The notes under the pieces: generated by a model
The model's input: the letters and a program-made list of their open reading frames with translations, nothing else
The model's database searches: none
Told to the model about the DNA's origin: nothing
Assembly: GCA_963756515.1 (NCBI GenBank)
Contig: CAVWNV010000002.1
Location: 558,001 to 622,000, forward strand
Length of the DNA: 64,000 bases
Source of the DNA: Bog-756 sp963756515
Lineage (GTDB): Bacteria > Actinomycetota > Acidimicrobiia > Acidimicrobiales > RAAP-2
Direction: 5' to 3'
In this document: piece after piece, positions 9,359-17,535 of the stretch
Numbering within the stretch: position 1 is the stretch's first letter
Layout of the letters: every line of letters starts with the position of its first letter
Made by a program: the position numbers and the translations under genes

Positions 9359-9976
9359 ATGGCTGCTTCCGGCCCGCTCACACTGGACGACATCTCCGAC
9401 CAGCGCGCTTACGAGCGGGAGCGGGACAAGTTCCGCGCCGAGGTCATCGAGGTCAAGCGCAACCGCCGGATCAGTGTGGGCCCGGTCATCACCCTGACCT
9501 TCGAGAGCCGGCTGACCATGCGGTTCCAGGTGCAGGAGATGGCCAGGGCCGAAAAGATGCTGTCCGACGAACAGATCCAACACGAGCTGGACGTCTACAA
9601 CCGACTACTGCCTGCCGCCAACGAGCTTTCGGCCACGCTCTTCCTCGAGCTCACGACCGAGGAGGAGCTCCGTACCTGGTTGCCGCGCCTGGTCGGTGTG
9701 GAGAGCGCCTGCGAGGTGCGCATCGGGAGTGGGCCGTCGGCCCTGGTGGTGCACTCGACGCCCGAGCAGGAGCACGAGGCCAACCTCACGCGGCCCGAAA
9801 CCACGTCGGCCGTGCACTACTTGCGGTTCCACTTCACCGACCAACAGGTCGAGGGCTTCGCCACCCAGCCGTCGACCCTGGCCGTCAACCATCCCGAGTA
9901 CCCCGAAGGACTGCCCGGGGCCACGCTCTCCGAAGCCACCCGGGCCGAGCTGCTCGCTGACCTGGCCGGAAACTAG
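9359..9976 (+). CDS. DUF3501 family protein
   Basis: 205-residue DUF3501 protein. The signature is YERERDKFRAEVIEVKRNRR followed by ISVGPVITLTFESRLTMRFQ, then VQEMARAEKM. The start is set at MAASGP because GAGGAGGGA precedes it. The family has no established activity; members often sit beside rubrerythrins and Fe-S or heterodisulfide-reductase-like oxidoreductases, as here, which suggests a role in redox or iron homeostasis. Confidence 0.85.
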   Translation: MAASGPLTLDDISDQRAYERERDKFRAEVIEVKRNRRISVGPVITLTFESRLTMRFQVQEMARAEKMLSDEQIQHELDVYNRLLPAANELSATLFLELTTEEELRTWLPRLVGVESACEVRIGSGPSALVVHSTPEQEHEANLTRPETTSAVHYLRFHFTDQQVEGFATQPSTLAVNHPEYPEGLPGATLSEATRAELLADLAGN

Positions 9977-10048
9977 GTCGCCTCCCCCGGGGTCGGCCCC
10001 TCCGGTCCGGTCTCCTCTGGTCTTTTCTGCCTGATACACCCTCCTGGG

Positions 10049-11506
10049 ATGCTGTCCCCATGGCCCCGGAGCCACCGACCACGGCCAAAGACCGTCTCGG
10101 CCCAGGCGTTGGAGTCCGCCGTCGAGACGCTGGCCTCGTTCGTCTCGTCCTTCGAGCCGGAGCGGTACTCGGGGGAGGATGCCGCCGCCCTGGTCAGGGT
10201 GTTCGCCCACGGGAAGCGGCTGTGTTCGGCCGGGGAGACCCTGGCCGCCACCCGGGCCGCCCGGTGCCATCCCAATGTGGCCACCGGTCACCGGACCCCG
10301 GCCGAATGGCTGGCCGCCACCACCGGGGACTCGGTGGGGGACGCCATCTCCCTGTTGAAGCTGGGAGAGGCCCTGTCGGACCAGCCCGGGGTGGACGGGG
10401 CCCTGCGGGAGGGGAAGCTGACCCCGAGGAGGGCCACACTGGTGTCCGATGCCGTCCGGGTCAACCCCGCCGCCGAGGGTGACCTGGTGGAAGGGGCTGC
10501 CACCGACACCATGCCCACCCTGAAGAAGAAGTGCCTGCGAGCCACGTCGGAGGGACGCTCACCGGCCGAGCAGGCCCGCCACCACCACCAGCTGCACCAG
10601 AACCGGCGGTGCCGGACCTACACCGACGGTGACGGGGCCCTCCGGCTCGAGGCCGTCCTGGCCCCGGTGACCGGAGCCGAACTGGTGGCCGCCCTGGACA
10701 CCCAGGTCGACCGCATCTTCCGGGCCGCCACCGGGTCCGGGGAGTACGAGTCCCCCGACGCCTACCGGGCCGACGCCCTGGTGGCCCTGGTCACCGGACG
10801 GGGGATCCTCGGCCCACCCGGGCGGAACCGGACCCGAAACAAGACCGGAAGCGACTCCGGTGTCGATGACGGTTCCGGTTCGGGTGATTCCACCGCCGAC
10901 GCCGATTCTGGAACTGACACCGGCACCGGCACTGGCACCGGCTCCGGCACCGGCTCCCGGGGCCGGGGCCCGGGCACCCAGATCATCGTCCGCACCGACC
11001 TGTCGGCCCTGCGCCGGGGCCACACCCGACCCGGTGAGGTGTGTGAGATCGAGGGTCTGGGCCCGATCCCGGTGGACGAGGCCATCGCCACCATGGGCCG
11101 GGCCCTGTGCCACCTGGTCGTCACCAACGGGGTGGACGTGACCACCATCAGCCGGATGGGACGCAACATCCCCCTGCCGTTGGCCCTGGCCCTGCTGGAA
11201 CGGGACCGGACCTGTGTGGTGCCGGGCTGTGACGTGACCAAGGGATTGGAGTTCGACCACTGGCAGGTGGACTACGCCCAGGGGGGCACCGTCTCCATGG
11301 ACAACCTGGCCCGCCTGTGCAAGCACCACCACCGGCTCAAGACCCACCAGGGGTTCCGTCTCATGGGAGGACCCGGACAGTGGGAGTTCGTGGCTCCTGA
11401 CACCCCGAAGAAGCCCACGCGGAAACCCAGACGGCGATCGACCACCAAGGGCACCGCCCCTCCCCCCACCGACCCCGGACCGAGACTGTTCACCGATCGG
11501 GAGTGA
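10049..11506 (+). CDS. DUF222 / HNH endonuclease ('13E12 repeat' family)
   Basis: 485-residue two-part protein. The N-terminal DUF222 region (about 20-260) has RCHPNVATGHRTPAEWLA. A Gly/Thr/Ser-rich linker (about 260-310, with repeats such as GTGTGTGSGTGS) follows. The C-terminal HNH nuclease motif is RTCVVPGC, LEFDHWQVDYAQGG and LARLCKHHHRLKTH. The family is multicopy in many actinobacteria and is often linked to repeats or mobile DNA; the physiological role is unclear. It is convergent with the encapsulin operon, and nothing else here suggests recent transposition. Confidence 0.88.
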   Translation: MLSPWPRSHRPRPKTVSAQALESAVETLASFVSSFEPERYSGEDAAALVRVFAHGKRLCSAGETLAATRAARCHPNVATGHRTPAEWLAATTGDSVGDAISLLKLGEALSDQPGVDGALREGKLTPRRATLVSDAVRVNPAAEGDLVEGAATDTMPTLKKKCLRATSEGRSPAEQARHHHQLHQNRRCRTYTDGDGALRLEAVLAPVTGAELVAALDTQVDRIFRAATGSGEYESPDAYRADALVALVTGRGILGPPGRNRTRNKTGSDSGVDDGSGSGDSTADADSGTDTGTGTGTGSGTGSRGRGPGTQIIVRTDLSALRRGHTRPGEVCEIEGLGPIPVDEAIATMGRALCHLVVTNGVDVTTISRMGRNIPLPLALALLERDRTCVVPGCDVTKGLEFDHWQVDYAQGGTVSMDNLARLCKHHHRLKTHQGFRLMGGPGQWEFVAPDTPKKPTRKPRRRSTTKGTAPPPTDPGPRLFTDRE

Positions 11507-11596
11507 ACTCCACCTGCACCACTCCCGCCAACCCGGCCGATGGCCGGAGGCCATGGTGGAGCCGGAGGCCGAGGCCGGGGCGGCGGGCGGAGGATC

Positions 11597-12403
11597 TCAG
11601 AGGTAGGCCAGATGCACCGCGGCCTGGGGGGTGTTGATACGGAAGGTCAGGCTCTCTTCGATATAGAGGTCGATGGAGGTGGTGCTACTCGAGCGGTAGC
11701 CGATGGAGAAGTCCTCCCCGACGGTCAGCTCGAAGTCTCCACCGCGTTGGCTGAGTACGACCGCCCCGTCCACTGCCGGCGCCCACACCACCGGACCGTC
11801 GAGGATCTGATGCAGGTGCTCGAAGACGGGGTAGCCCCCGTGCTCGGTGGTCTCGGTGACGCCGGTGAAGCAGCGGGCTCCGAGGGCGATGGCGTACGGG
11901 CCGGCCACGTCGGCCGAGCGGAGTGCCGCGACGGCCTTGGCCACGTGCTCGGGGTAGCGGCTGTAGTCGTCGCTGATGGCAACCGGTTGATGGGGCGACG
12001 CGGTGATGAGTCCGGCGACGCCTCCGGGCTCGTAACCGTGGAAGACGAGGTGGTCCTCGGCGAGGGCTGCCGACCTTCCTGCTTCGATGACCGTATCGAG
12101 GTCGAGGTCGGTGGCCCCGCGATCGGCCGCAGCCAGCTCGGCCGGGTCCAGTGCGAACGGGGCTCGCAGCTCGACCAGCGGCATCACCTTGCGGCTGGCC
12201 ACGTCGACTCCGCTGAGTGGTCCACTGGGCAATGATTCGATGCGGCCGGTGTCGACGGCCGAATAGCCCCAACCGAGCGGGCCACTGAAGTCGACCAGCC
12301 GTCGTGCCGCCAGGAAATGCTTCAGCGACCGGCCCGCCTCCTCGTCGATCTGGGTCCAGGCCTCGTCGGTGATCGGGGCCAGCTCTCGCATCAAATGGTT
12401 CAT
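11597..12403 (-). CDS. enc: Family 1 encapsulin shell protein
   Basis: 268-residue HK97-fold nanocompartment shell protein (linocin M18 type). The N-terminus MNHLMRELAPITDEAW, the P-domain helix region ending in RRLVDFSGPLGW, the E-loop region and VVWAPAVDGAVVLSQRGGDF followed by IGYRSSSTTSIDLYIEESLTFR match family 1 encapsulins throughout at full length. Such shells self-assemble and capture cargo carrying a short C-terminal peptide. The ATG start overlaps the stop of the upstream cargo gene (ATGA), with an AGGA ribosome site inside that gene, so shell and cargo synthesis are coupled. This is the second gene of a two-gene operon. Confidence 0.96.
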   Translation of the reverse strand: MNHLMRELAPITDEAWTQIDEEAGRSLKHFLAARRLVDFSGPLGWGYSAVDTGRIESLPSGPLSGVDVASRKVMPLVELRAPFALDPAELAAADRGATDLDLDTVIEAGRSAALAEDHLVFHGYEPGGVAGLITASPHQPVAISDDYSRYPEHVAKAVAALRSADVAGPYAIALGARCFTGVTETTEHGGYPVFEHLHQILDGPVVWAPAVDGAVVLSQRGGDFELTVGEDFSIGYRSSSTTSIDLYIEESLTFRINTPQAAVHLAYL

Positions 12404-13110
12404 GGGAACATCCTGCTTTCGTGTCGTAGGTTGCCGATGCCCAGGCTCCCGCCACTGTCGGCCGCGGCCGCCAGGGCCAGCGGGTTGGGGGTTGGAGGCC
12501 CAATGCGGGTCAGGGTGTTGCGGTCGATGTGTGAGAAGGGCTCGGTGCGGTCGGGGATGGCCAGCACACCCTCCTCCTCGTAGGACCAGGTGCCGTCGGG
12601 ATGCACGCTCACCGTCATGCGGTAGCTCAACGTGCGGAAGGCCCGGTCGAGGTAGGGGTTGCTCAAGATGCCGTAGACCTCGGAACCGACCGAGGCCCGC
12701 ACCTCGAATTCGGTGGCATCGGGCTCGGCGGTGCCACCGGCCAACAGGACCTGGCCCCGGGGGATACCGAGGGTGAGCGACACGGTGGAGGTGGGCGGCT
12801 CCCACAGCCAGTAGCCCACCTGGTCGTGGAAGGTCTCGTCCTCGCCCGGCTTCACGATGTGGGTGTGATAGCGGAGTCCGTAGAAGAGTTGGGGTCCGTT
12901 GGTCTGACGGTCAATGGGTTGGAGCTCGATGTGCTCATCGAAGGTGTTGTGTTCGACACCGCCGAGCTCGGGATGCTGGTCGGCCCCGCCCGCGCCTTCC
13001 CAGATACCGGCCAGCGGGGCCAGAGGTCCGAGGTTCGAGAGGGTGTCGGGGTCGCCGTCGGGCTCGGTATAGAGGTCGTCCCCGTAGGGTTCCACGCCGG
13101 TCCAACTCAT
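12400..13110 (-). CDS. Nitrobindin-like heme-binding beta-barrel protein, predicted encapsulin cargo
   Basis: 236 residues. Residues 27-203 resemble nitrobindin/THAP4-type FABP-like heme barrels (DUF1794): LAPLAGIWEGAG (31-41), FHDQVGYWLWEP (94-105), PRGQVLLAGG and the late SHIDRNTLTRI, in which His194 is a candidate axial heme ligand. A Pro/Ala linker (205-218) leads to GGSLGIGNLR (220-229), nearly identical to the DyP-type encapsulin loading signal (GSLGIGSLK), with a short HESRMFP tail. Nitrobindins bind ferric heme, bind NO and isomerise peroxynitrite; that activity is inferred here, not shown. The start at MSWTGVEP follows GAAGGGA at a somewhat long spacing. An overlapping stop couples it to the shell gene. 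Confidence 0.88.
   Translation of the reverse strand: MSWTGVEPYGDDLYTEPDGDPDTLSNLGPLAPLAGIWEGAGGADQHPELGGVEHNTFDEHIELQPIDRQTNGPQLFYGLRYHTHIVKPGEDETFHDQVGYWLWEPPTSTVSLTLGIPRGQVLLAGGTAEPDATEFEVRASVGSEVYGILSNPYLDRAFRTLSYRMTVSVHPDGTWSYEEEGVLAIPDRTEPFSHIDRNTLTRIGPPTPNPLALAAAADSGGSLGIGNLRHESRMFP
12424..12450 (-). other. Encapsulin cargo-loading peptide coding segment
   Basis: Encodes GSLGIGNLR. The spacing of Leu, Ile and Leu and the final basic residue match known family 1 cargo-loading peptides, in which hydrophobic residues dock in a groove on the inner shell surface. It sits at the extreme C-terminus after a flexible linker, as in experimentally known cargos. Confidence 0.85.
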
Positions 13111-13463
13111 CCCTGGCCTATTCCCTTCATTGTGCTCGTTCAACCTGTCCGGTGTCCGCTCGGAGCCGATTCGGCGTCGAGGGAAGCGGTCATGGAACCC
13201 ACCGGCGTCCTGGTGCTTCGCCAGTGTAGGTCGGCATGAATTCCTCCGGCTCCGACCCGAACTGCGGCCCCGAGCCATCGACGTCCGGCTCCGGACCACC
13301 CGGTCCCGGTGGCCGGCAAGGTGTGCAGCCAGTTCCCCGGGCCGTCCGCGGCAAGGTGGCCAGCCGAACATGACCGGATCACCCAGGTCGGGTGACCCGG
13401 AGCGGATCCAGCCTCTCAGGTCCACCGGACCGGCACCTCGGTGCACGAACGAAGGGAACGACC
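13111..13463. promoter_or_regulatory. Divergent region between encapsulin operon and ssb
   Basis: 353 bases without a convincing gene, holding the outward promoters of the encapsulin operon (left) and ssb (right). No clear -35/-10 pair is visible. An inverted repeat, TCACCC-AGGTC-GGGTGA (13379-13395), lies about 70 bases before ssb and is a candidate operator. I see no second copy of the Fur/PerR-like palindrome found at 8134. Confidence 0.45.
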
Positions 13464-13901
13464 ATGACCACGGCAACGACCACCACCATCACCGGCAATC
13501 TGACCCGCGACCCGGAGATCCGCTACACCCGGGAGGGGCAGGCCACCACCAATCTCGGCGTGGCCGTCAACCGCCGTTGGCAGAACCGCGAGACCAACGA
13601 GTGGGAGGAGTCGACCTCATTCTTCGATGTGGTGACCTGGCGCGACCTGGCCGAGAACGTCGCCCTCAGCCTCACCCGAGGCATGCGGGTCGTGGTGACC
13701 GGTCGTCTCGAGCAGCGCAGCTGGGAGACCGAGGACGGCGATCGCAGGTTCAAGGTCGAGATCGTCGCCGACGAGGTCGGAGCCAGTCTCCGCTTCGCCA
13801 CCGTGGACGTGCACAAGGTCCTCCGTCCTACTGCGGACCAGTCCGACGGCCCGGGGGCAGACACCGAAACCGCCGAGGACACCCTCGGCACGCCGGCCTG
13901 A
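13464..13901 (+). CDS. ssb: Single-stranded DNA-binding protein (small SSB)
   Basis: 145-residue OB-fold SSB. The core includes TITGNLTRDPEIRYTREGQA, NRRWQNRETNEWEE, FFDVVTWRDLAENVALSL and GMRVVVTGRLEQRSWE. The start at MTTATTT is preceded by GAAGGGA. The C-terminus ends TLGTPA and lacks the acidic DDDIPF-like tip that recruits partner proteins in housekeeping SSBs. It is therefore probably a second, specialised SSB rather than the rpsF-ssb-rplI copy. Confidence 0.9.
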   Translation: MTTATTTTITGNLTRDPEIRYTREGQATTNLGVAVNRRWQNRETNEWEESTSFFDVVTWRDLAENVALSLTRGMRVVVTGRLEQRSWETEDGDRRFKVEIVADEVGASLRFATVDVHKVLRPTADQSDGPGADTETAEDTLGTPA

Positions 13902-13917
13902 CCCTCGGGGGACCACC

Positions 13918-14139
13918 ATGACAACCCTCGAGCCGGCCGTTGGATCCTCCACACCCGGTGCCTCCCGGTCCCCGGTCTCCTTCGTGCCGCAGATCCACCT
14001 GACCAAACGTGAAGCCTTCGACGCGTGCCAGGCACTGGCTGATGCCGACCGTGTGCTGGTGGCCACGGGCAGCATCTCCGAGGCCCGGGCCCTGGGCGAT
14101 CTGTTCGAGCTCCTCGAACAGCGGATGACGTATCCGTAG
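13918..14139 (+). CDS. Small conserved-looking protein of unknown function
   Basis: 73 residues, starting 16 bases after the ssb stop with GGGGGA five bases before its ATG. The N-terminal 27 residues are low complexity (Ser/Pro/Ala). The rest is a compact alpha-helical-looking segment (HLTKREAFDACQALADADRV and GSISEARALGDLFELLEQRM). No family is recognised. Placement and ribosome site make it likely to be translated with ssb. Confidence 0.55.
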   Translation: MTTLEPAVGSSTPGASRSPVSFVPQIHLTKREAFDACQALADADRVLVATGSISEARALGDLFELLEQRMTYP

Positions 14140-14236
14140 GGCAGTCCACCCCGGGGTCCGCCCGGGAGAGCCCACCCCCAGGGCCGCCGCCCGCCCCTGC
14201 GGCCGCTCGGTTGCGGTCGCAGGTGGTGGTCCGGGG

Positions 14237-14674
14237 TCAGCCCTTCTCGGGCCCGCCCTCGGGCTCGTACTCGATGGACAGGGAGTTCACGCAGTAGCGC
14301 TGGCCGGTGGGGGCCGGGCCGTCGGGGAAGACGTGACCGAGGTGGCCGCCGCACCGGGCGCAGGTGATCTCGGTCCGGCTCATCCCGAAGCTCTTGTCCA
14401 CTTGCTCCTTGATGACCCCGTCGTCCAACGCCCGGTAGAAGCTGGGCCAGCCCGATCCCGACTCGAACTTGGTGTCGCTCGGGAACAGGGCCGCCCCACA
14501 GCCGGCACAGGCGAACATGCCGCTTCCCTCCACGTGGAGCAGCTCACCCGACCAGGCCGGCTCGGTGCCCTTCTGGCGCAGGACCGCGTAGCGCTCCGGC
14601 GACAGCTTCGCCTTCCACTCCTCGTCGGTCAGCTCCACCTGCTCGCCGGTGCCGGTGCCTGTGTTCTCACTCAT
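14237..14674 (-). CDS. msrB: Peptide-methionine (R)-S-oxide reductase
   Basis: 145-residue MsrB. Two CxxC zinc pairs are present (Cys56/59 and Cys105/108), SGSGWPSF lines the substrate site, and the catalytic cysteine is Cys128 in GQRYCVNSLS. It reduces the R-epimer of methionine sulfoxide in proteins, using thioredoxin. AAGGAGG precedes the ATG at ideal distance. It closes the redox-stress stretch that begins with the PerR-like regulator. Confidence 0.95.
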   Translation of the reverse strand: MSENTGTGTGEQVELTDEEWKAKLSPERYAVLRQKGTEPAWSGELLHVEGSGMFACAGCGAALFPSDTKFESGSGWPSFYRALDDGVIKEQVDKSFGMSRTEITCARCGGHLGHVFPDGPAPTGQRYCVNSLSIEYEPEGGPEKG

Positions 14675-14983
14675 GGTCTTCCTCCTTGTGTCCTTTCGGG
14701 CCCGGGCGGAACCCGGATCCGGTGCGGACCACGACTACAAGGTAGAACACGCTGCTCGGTCGGGGTGTTCCCTCGGGGGGCGGACGGCCCGTCCCGCTTC
14801 CGGCCCCGGTGAGGGCCGAAACCGGTTTGCTAACGTCGCGTCAGATCCTGTCGGTCCGTCGCCGGGTGCCTCGGAGAGCCGGCCCCTCCGAGACCGGCCG
14901 GCGCCAGGCCCGGCGCCGCATACGCAAGCACCCGAGTCCGAACCCGAGCACCGAAGCACCTGCGCCATAGGACGCCCCACCCC

Positions 14984-16174
14984 ATGGACCTCCGAGACCG
15001 ACCCGAGGACGAAGCCTTCCGCAAGGAGGTGCGCGCCTGGCTGTCGGATCACGTGACCGGCGAGTTCGCCGCCCTCGGTGGTCGGGGAGGGTCGGGCGAC
15101 GAGACATTCGGCTTCGAGATTCGACTGGAGTGGGAGAAGGTACTCGCCGCCGACGGGTGGACCGGCATCGGTTGGCCGGTCGAGTTCGGGGGCCGGGGTG
15201 CCTCCATCGCCCATCAGGTCATCTTCAACGAGGAGTACGTGCGGGCCGGGGCCCCCGGGCGGGTCGGTGTCCTCGGGGAGGGCCTGCTCGGGCCGACCCT
15301 CATCCAGTACGGGACGCCAGAGCAGCAGGCCCGGTTCCTACCGCCCATCCTGGCCGGCACCGAGCTGTGGTGCCAGGGGTACTCCGAGCCCAACGCTGGG
15401 AGCGACCTGGCCAACGTCCAGACCAAGGCCCGCCGGGAGGGCGACGAGTGGGTGGTCACCGGTCAGAAGGTCTGGACCTCCGGCGCCCACCAGGCCGACT
15501 GGAGTTTCGTGGTCTGTCGCACCGAGCCGGGCTCCGAGCGACACCGGGGTCTGTCCTACCTGCTGGTCCCCATGGACCAGCCCGGGGTGGAAGTTCGACC
15601 CATCACCCAACTCACCCGGACCTCGGAGTTCAACGAGGTCTTCTTCGACGGCGCCCGGACCCCCGGCGATCGCGTGGTGGGTGAGGTCGGCGACGGATGG
15701 CGGGTGGCGCTGGCCACACTGGCCTTCGAACGCGGGGTCGGTCTCCTCGGGCATCAGGTCTCGTTCCGCCGGGAACTCGACCATCTGCTCGCGGTGGCGA
15801 GGGACAACGGCTCGGCCTCGGATCCGATCGTCCGCCAACGGTTGGCCCGCTCCTACGCCGAGCTCGAGATCCTTCGTTTCAACACCCTGCGGAGCCTGTC
15901 CGGCTACGACGGCCCGGTCGCCCCACCCGAGGCTTCCATCATCAAGCTGTACTGGGCCACGTGGCACCGGCAGCTGGGCGAGCTGGCCCTGGACGTCCTC
16001 GGTCCGGCCGCCCTCGTCCTCGAGGGGCCTCCCTACGAGCTCGACGGATTCCAGCGCACCTTCCTGTTCAGCCGGTCCGAAACCATCTACGGCGGCTCCA
16101 ACGAGATCCAGAAGAACATCATCGGCGAGCGGGTCCTCGGCCTGCCGCCCGAACCCAAGGGGGGCGCCCGATGA
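14984..16174 (+). CDS. fadE30: Acyl-CoA dehydrogenase, FadE30-like
   Basis: 396-residue acyl-CoA dehydrogenase. ELWCQGYSEPNAGSDLANVQ, GQKVWTSGAHQADWSFVVCR, EFNEVFFDGARTPGD, the late SETIYGGSNEIQKNII and GERVLGLP match mycobacterial FadE30 closely from memory. FadE30 dehydrogenates the CoA ester of the steroid C/D-ring fragment HIP (3aα-H-4α(3'-propanoate)-7aβ-methylhexahydro-1,5-indanedione). Its stop overlaps the start of the ipdF-like gene (ATGA), and a FadD3-like ligase follows, the same three functions that cluster in Mycobacterium. Confidence 0.85.
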   Translation: MDLRDRPEDEAFRKEVRAWLSDHVTGEFAALGGRGGSGDETFGFEIRLEWEKVLAADGWTGIGWPVEFGGRGASIAHQVIFNEEYVRAGAPGRVGVLGEGLLGPTLIQYGTPEQQARFLPPILAGTELWCQGYSEPNAGSDLANVQTKARREGDEWVVTGQKVWTSGAHQADWSFVVCRTEPGSERHRGLSYLLVPMDQPGVEVRPITQLTRTSEFNEVFFDGARTPGDRVVGEVGDGWRVALATLAFERGVGLLGHQVSFRRELDHLLAVARDNGSASDPIVRQRLARSYAELEILRFNTLRSLSGYDGPVAPPEASIIKLYWATWHRQLGELALDVLGPAALVLEGPPYELDGFQRTFLFSRSETIYGGSNEIQKNIIGERVLGLPPEPKGGAR

Positions 16175-17040
16175 CGGATGCCGCACCGACCACCACGGCC
16201 CCGGCCGTCCCGCCGGACCGGCAGCCCGGACGGGGAGCGAGCTCCTTGCCACGCCCGGTGCCCCCGCCCCCGGACGGCCACGGTCTGCTGACGGGAAGGA
16301 TCGTGGTGATCACGGCGGCGGCCGGGACCGGCATCGGCTTCGCCACGGCCAAGCGGTGCGTGGAGGAGGGGGCCACGGTGGTGATCTCCGATGCCCACGA
16401 GCGCCGCCTGGGCGAAGCGGCTGACGCCCTGGCCGAACTGCCCGGGTCGGCCGGCGTGCGACCGTTGGCCGTGCCGTGCAACGTGACGGACGAGGCGCAG
16501 GTGCAGCGCCTCTACGACGCCGCCGTCGAGCGGCACGGTCGGTTCGACGTGGCGGTCAACAATGCCGGATTGGGCGGTCAGGTCGAAGTGGTCGAGATGA
16601 CCGACGACCAGTGGTCGCTGGTCCTCGACGTCACCCTGACGGGCACGTTCCGCTGTACTCGTGCCGCCCTGCGCCACTTCTACGGCCGGGGAGAAGGCGG
16701 TGTCATCGTGAACAATGCCTCGGTGCTCGGATGGCGGGCCCAGTTCGGTCAGTCGCACTACGCCGCGGCCAAGGCCGGGGTGATGGCCCTCACACGGTGC
16801 AGCGCGGTCGAGGCCGCCCCCCACGGCGTGCGGGTCAACGCCGTCTCGCCGAGCCTGGCCGTCCACCCCTTCCTCAACAAGGTCATGGCCGACGAGGAGC
16901 TGGAGGAGCTGAGTCGCCGGGAGGTCCTCGGCCGGGGCGCCGAGGTGTGGGAGGTGGCCAACGTCATCACCTTCCTGGCCAGCGAGTACGCCACCTTCAT
17001 GACCGGGGAGGTCGTGTCGGTGAGCAGCCAGCACCCGTAG
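16171..17040 (+). CDS. ipdF: Short-chain dehydrogenase, IpdF-like
   Basis: 289-residue SDR with a 38-residue Pro/Ala-rich N-terminal extension. The cofactor motif is TAAAGTGIG instead of the usual TGxxxGIG; NNAGLGG, the catalytic Ser in NNASVLGWRAQ, and YAAAK follow. The unusual AAAGTGIG and the GWRAQ...SHYAAAKAGVMALTRC block match the mycobacterial HIP-pathway 5-hydroxy dehydrogenase IpdF (Rv3559c type). Its start overlaps the fadE30-like stop, giving tight coupling. Confidence 0.83.
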   Translation: MTDAAPTTTAPAVPPDRQPGRGASSLPRPVPPPPDGHGLLTGRIVVITAAAGTGIGFATAKRCVEEGATVVISDAHERRLGEAADALAELPGSAGVRPLAVPCNVTDEAQVQRLYDAAVERHGRFDVAVNNAGLGGQVEVVEMTDDQWSLVLDVTLTGTFRCTRAALRHFYGRGEGGVIVNNASVLGWRAQFGQSHYAAAKAGVMALTRCSAVEAAPHGVRVNAVSPSLAVHPFLNKVMADEELEELSRREVLGRGAEVWEVANVITFLASEYATFMTGEVVSVSSQHP

Positions 17041-17162
17041 GTCGACCCGAGGGGCGGCGAGGGGCCAAGGGGGCGGTCTGTCGCGGGTCGACCAAGCGGA
17101 CGGGTTGGCGGGAACCGGTCCGACTGGCGGCGGAACCACGGTCGACCCGGGACCCGTCTATG

Positions 17163-17176
17163 TTACCGGTTGGTAA
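17163..17176. promoter_or_regulatory. Palindromic operator candidate TTACCGGTTGGTAA
   Basis: Near-perfect inverted repeat (TTACCG / TGGTAA) that recurs as a perfect copy at 28395-28408 in front of other steroid or acyl-CoA genes. Its length and geometry fit a TetR-family operator. No cognate regulator gene is present in the window. Confidence 0.6.
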
Positions 17177-17202
17177 TCCCTGGTGAACGTCGGTAGCCGG
17201 CA

Positions 17203-17382
17203 TTAGGCCAGTGGCGCAGGAATCGGAACGGGGACCAGCAGGTCCCGTTCGGTGGCACACAGGTCTCGGTAGCGGCGTTCCTGGGAGGGAATCAGGCCGA
17301 TCAGTGACCGGATCTTCCGGAGTTTGTCGAGTTGGTCTCGGACTACGGCGATTTGAGCATCTTGGATCAGGTCCTTGAACAT
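17203..17382 (-). CDS. Possible 59-residue small protein
   Basis: Uninterrupted ATG...TAA frame antisense to the fadD3 leader. The product starts MFKDLIQDAQIAVVRDQ and ends LLVPVPIPAPLA, mostly charged helix (DQLDKLRKIRSL, SQERRYRD). It is rich in Gln, Ile and Arg and has normal-looking codons, unlike chance frames here. The ATG is preceded by AT-rich DNA without a clear ribosome site. No family is recognised; it may be a remnant of a transferred gene or a real small protein. Confidence 0.4.
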   Translation of the reverse strand: MFKDLIQDAQIAVVRDQLDKLRKIRSLIGLIPSQERRYRDLCATERDLLVPVPIPAPLA

Positions 17383-17535
17383 ACGAGCAATAATACCAGT
17401 AAAATTCTTCTAGCGATAGACCCTCGTTGGAGGGCAGGGTCCGGTACGAGGCCTGCTCATACCCGATTTGGTGCAGAAAGTCGGGCTGCACCGTTAATCA
17501 CCGGACCTGGGGCTTTTGGGTGCCAAGCCGAGGCG

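Larger units (their letters stand above)
17041..17535. promoter_or_regulatory. Intergenic region before fadD3-like gene
   Basis: 495 bases with clearly lower GC than the neighbours from about 17340 to 17430. It holds the palindrome at 17163-17176 and a 59-codon reading frame on the minus strand, listed separately. No confident -35/-10 pair was found for the plus-strand ligase. Confidence 0.5.

Noticed and set aside
10860..10970. Short direct repeats in the HNH gene that could look like a repeat array
   Set aside because: They encode a Gly/Thr/Ser linker within one open frame and lack CRISPR-like spacing.
16997..17491. 164-codon minus-strand frame overlapping the ipdF end
   Set aside because: Pro/Arg/Ser-rich with no family features. 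The shorter 59-codon frame in another frame here has far better composition.
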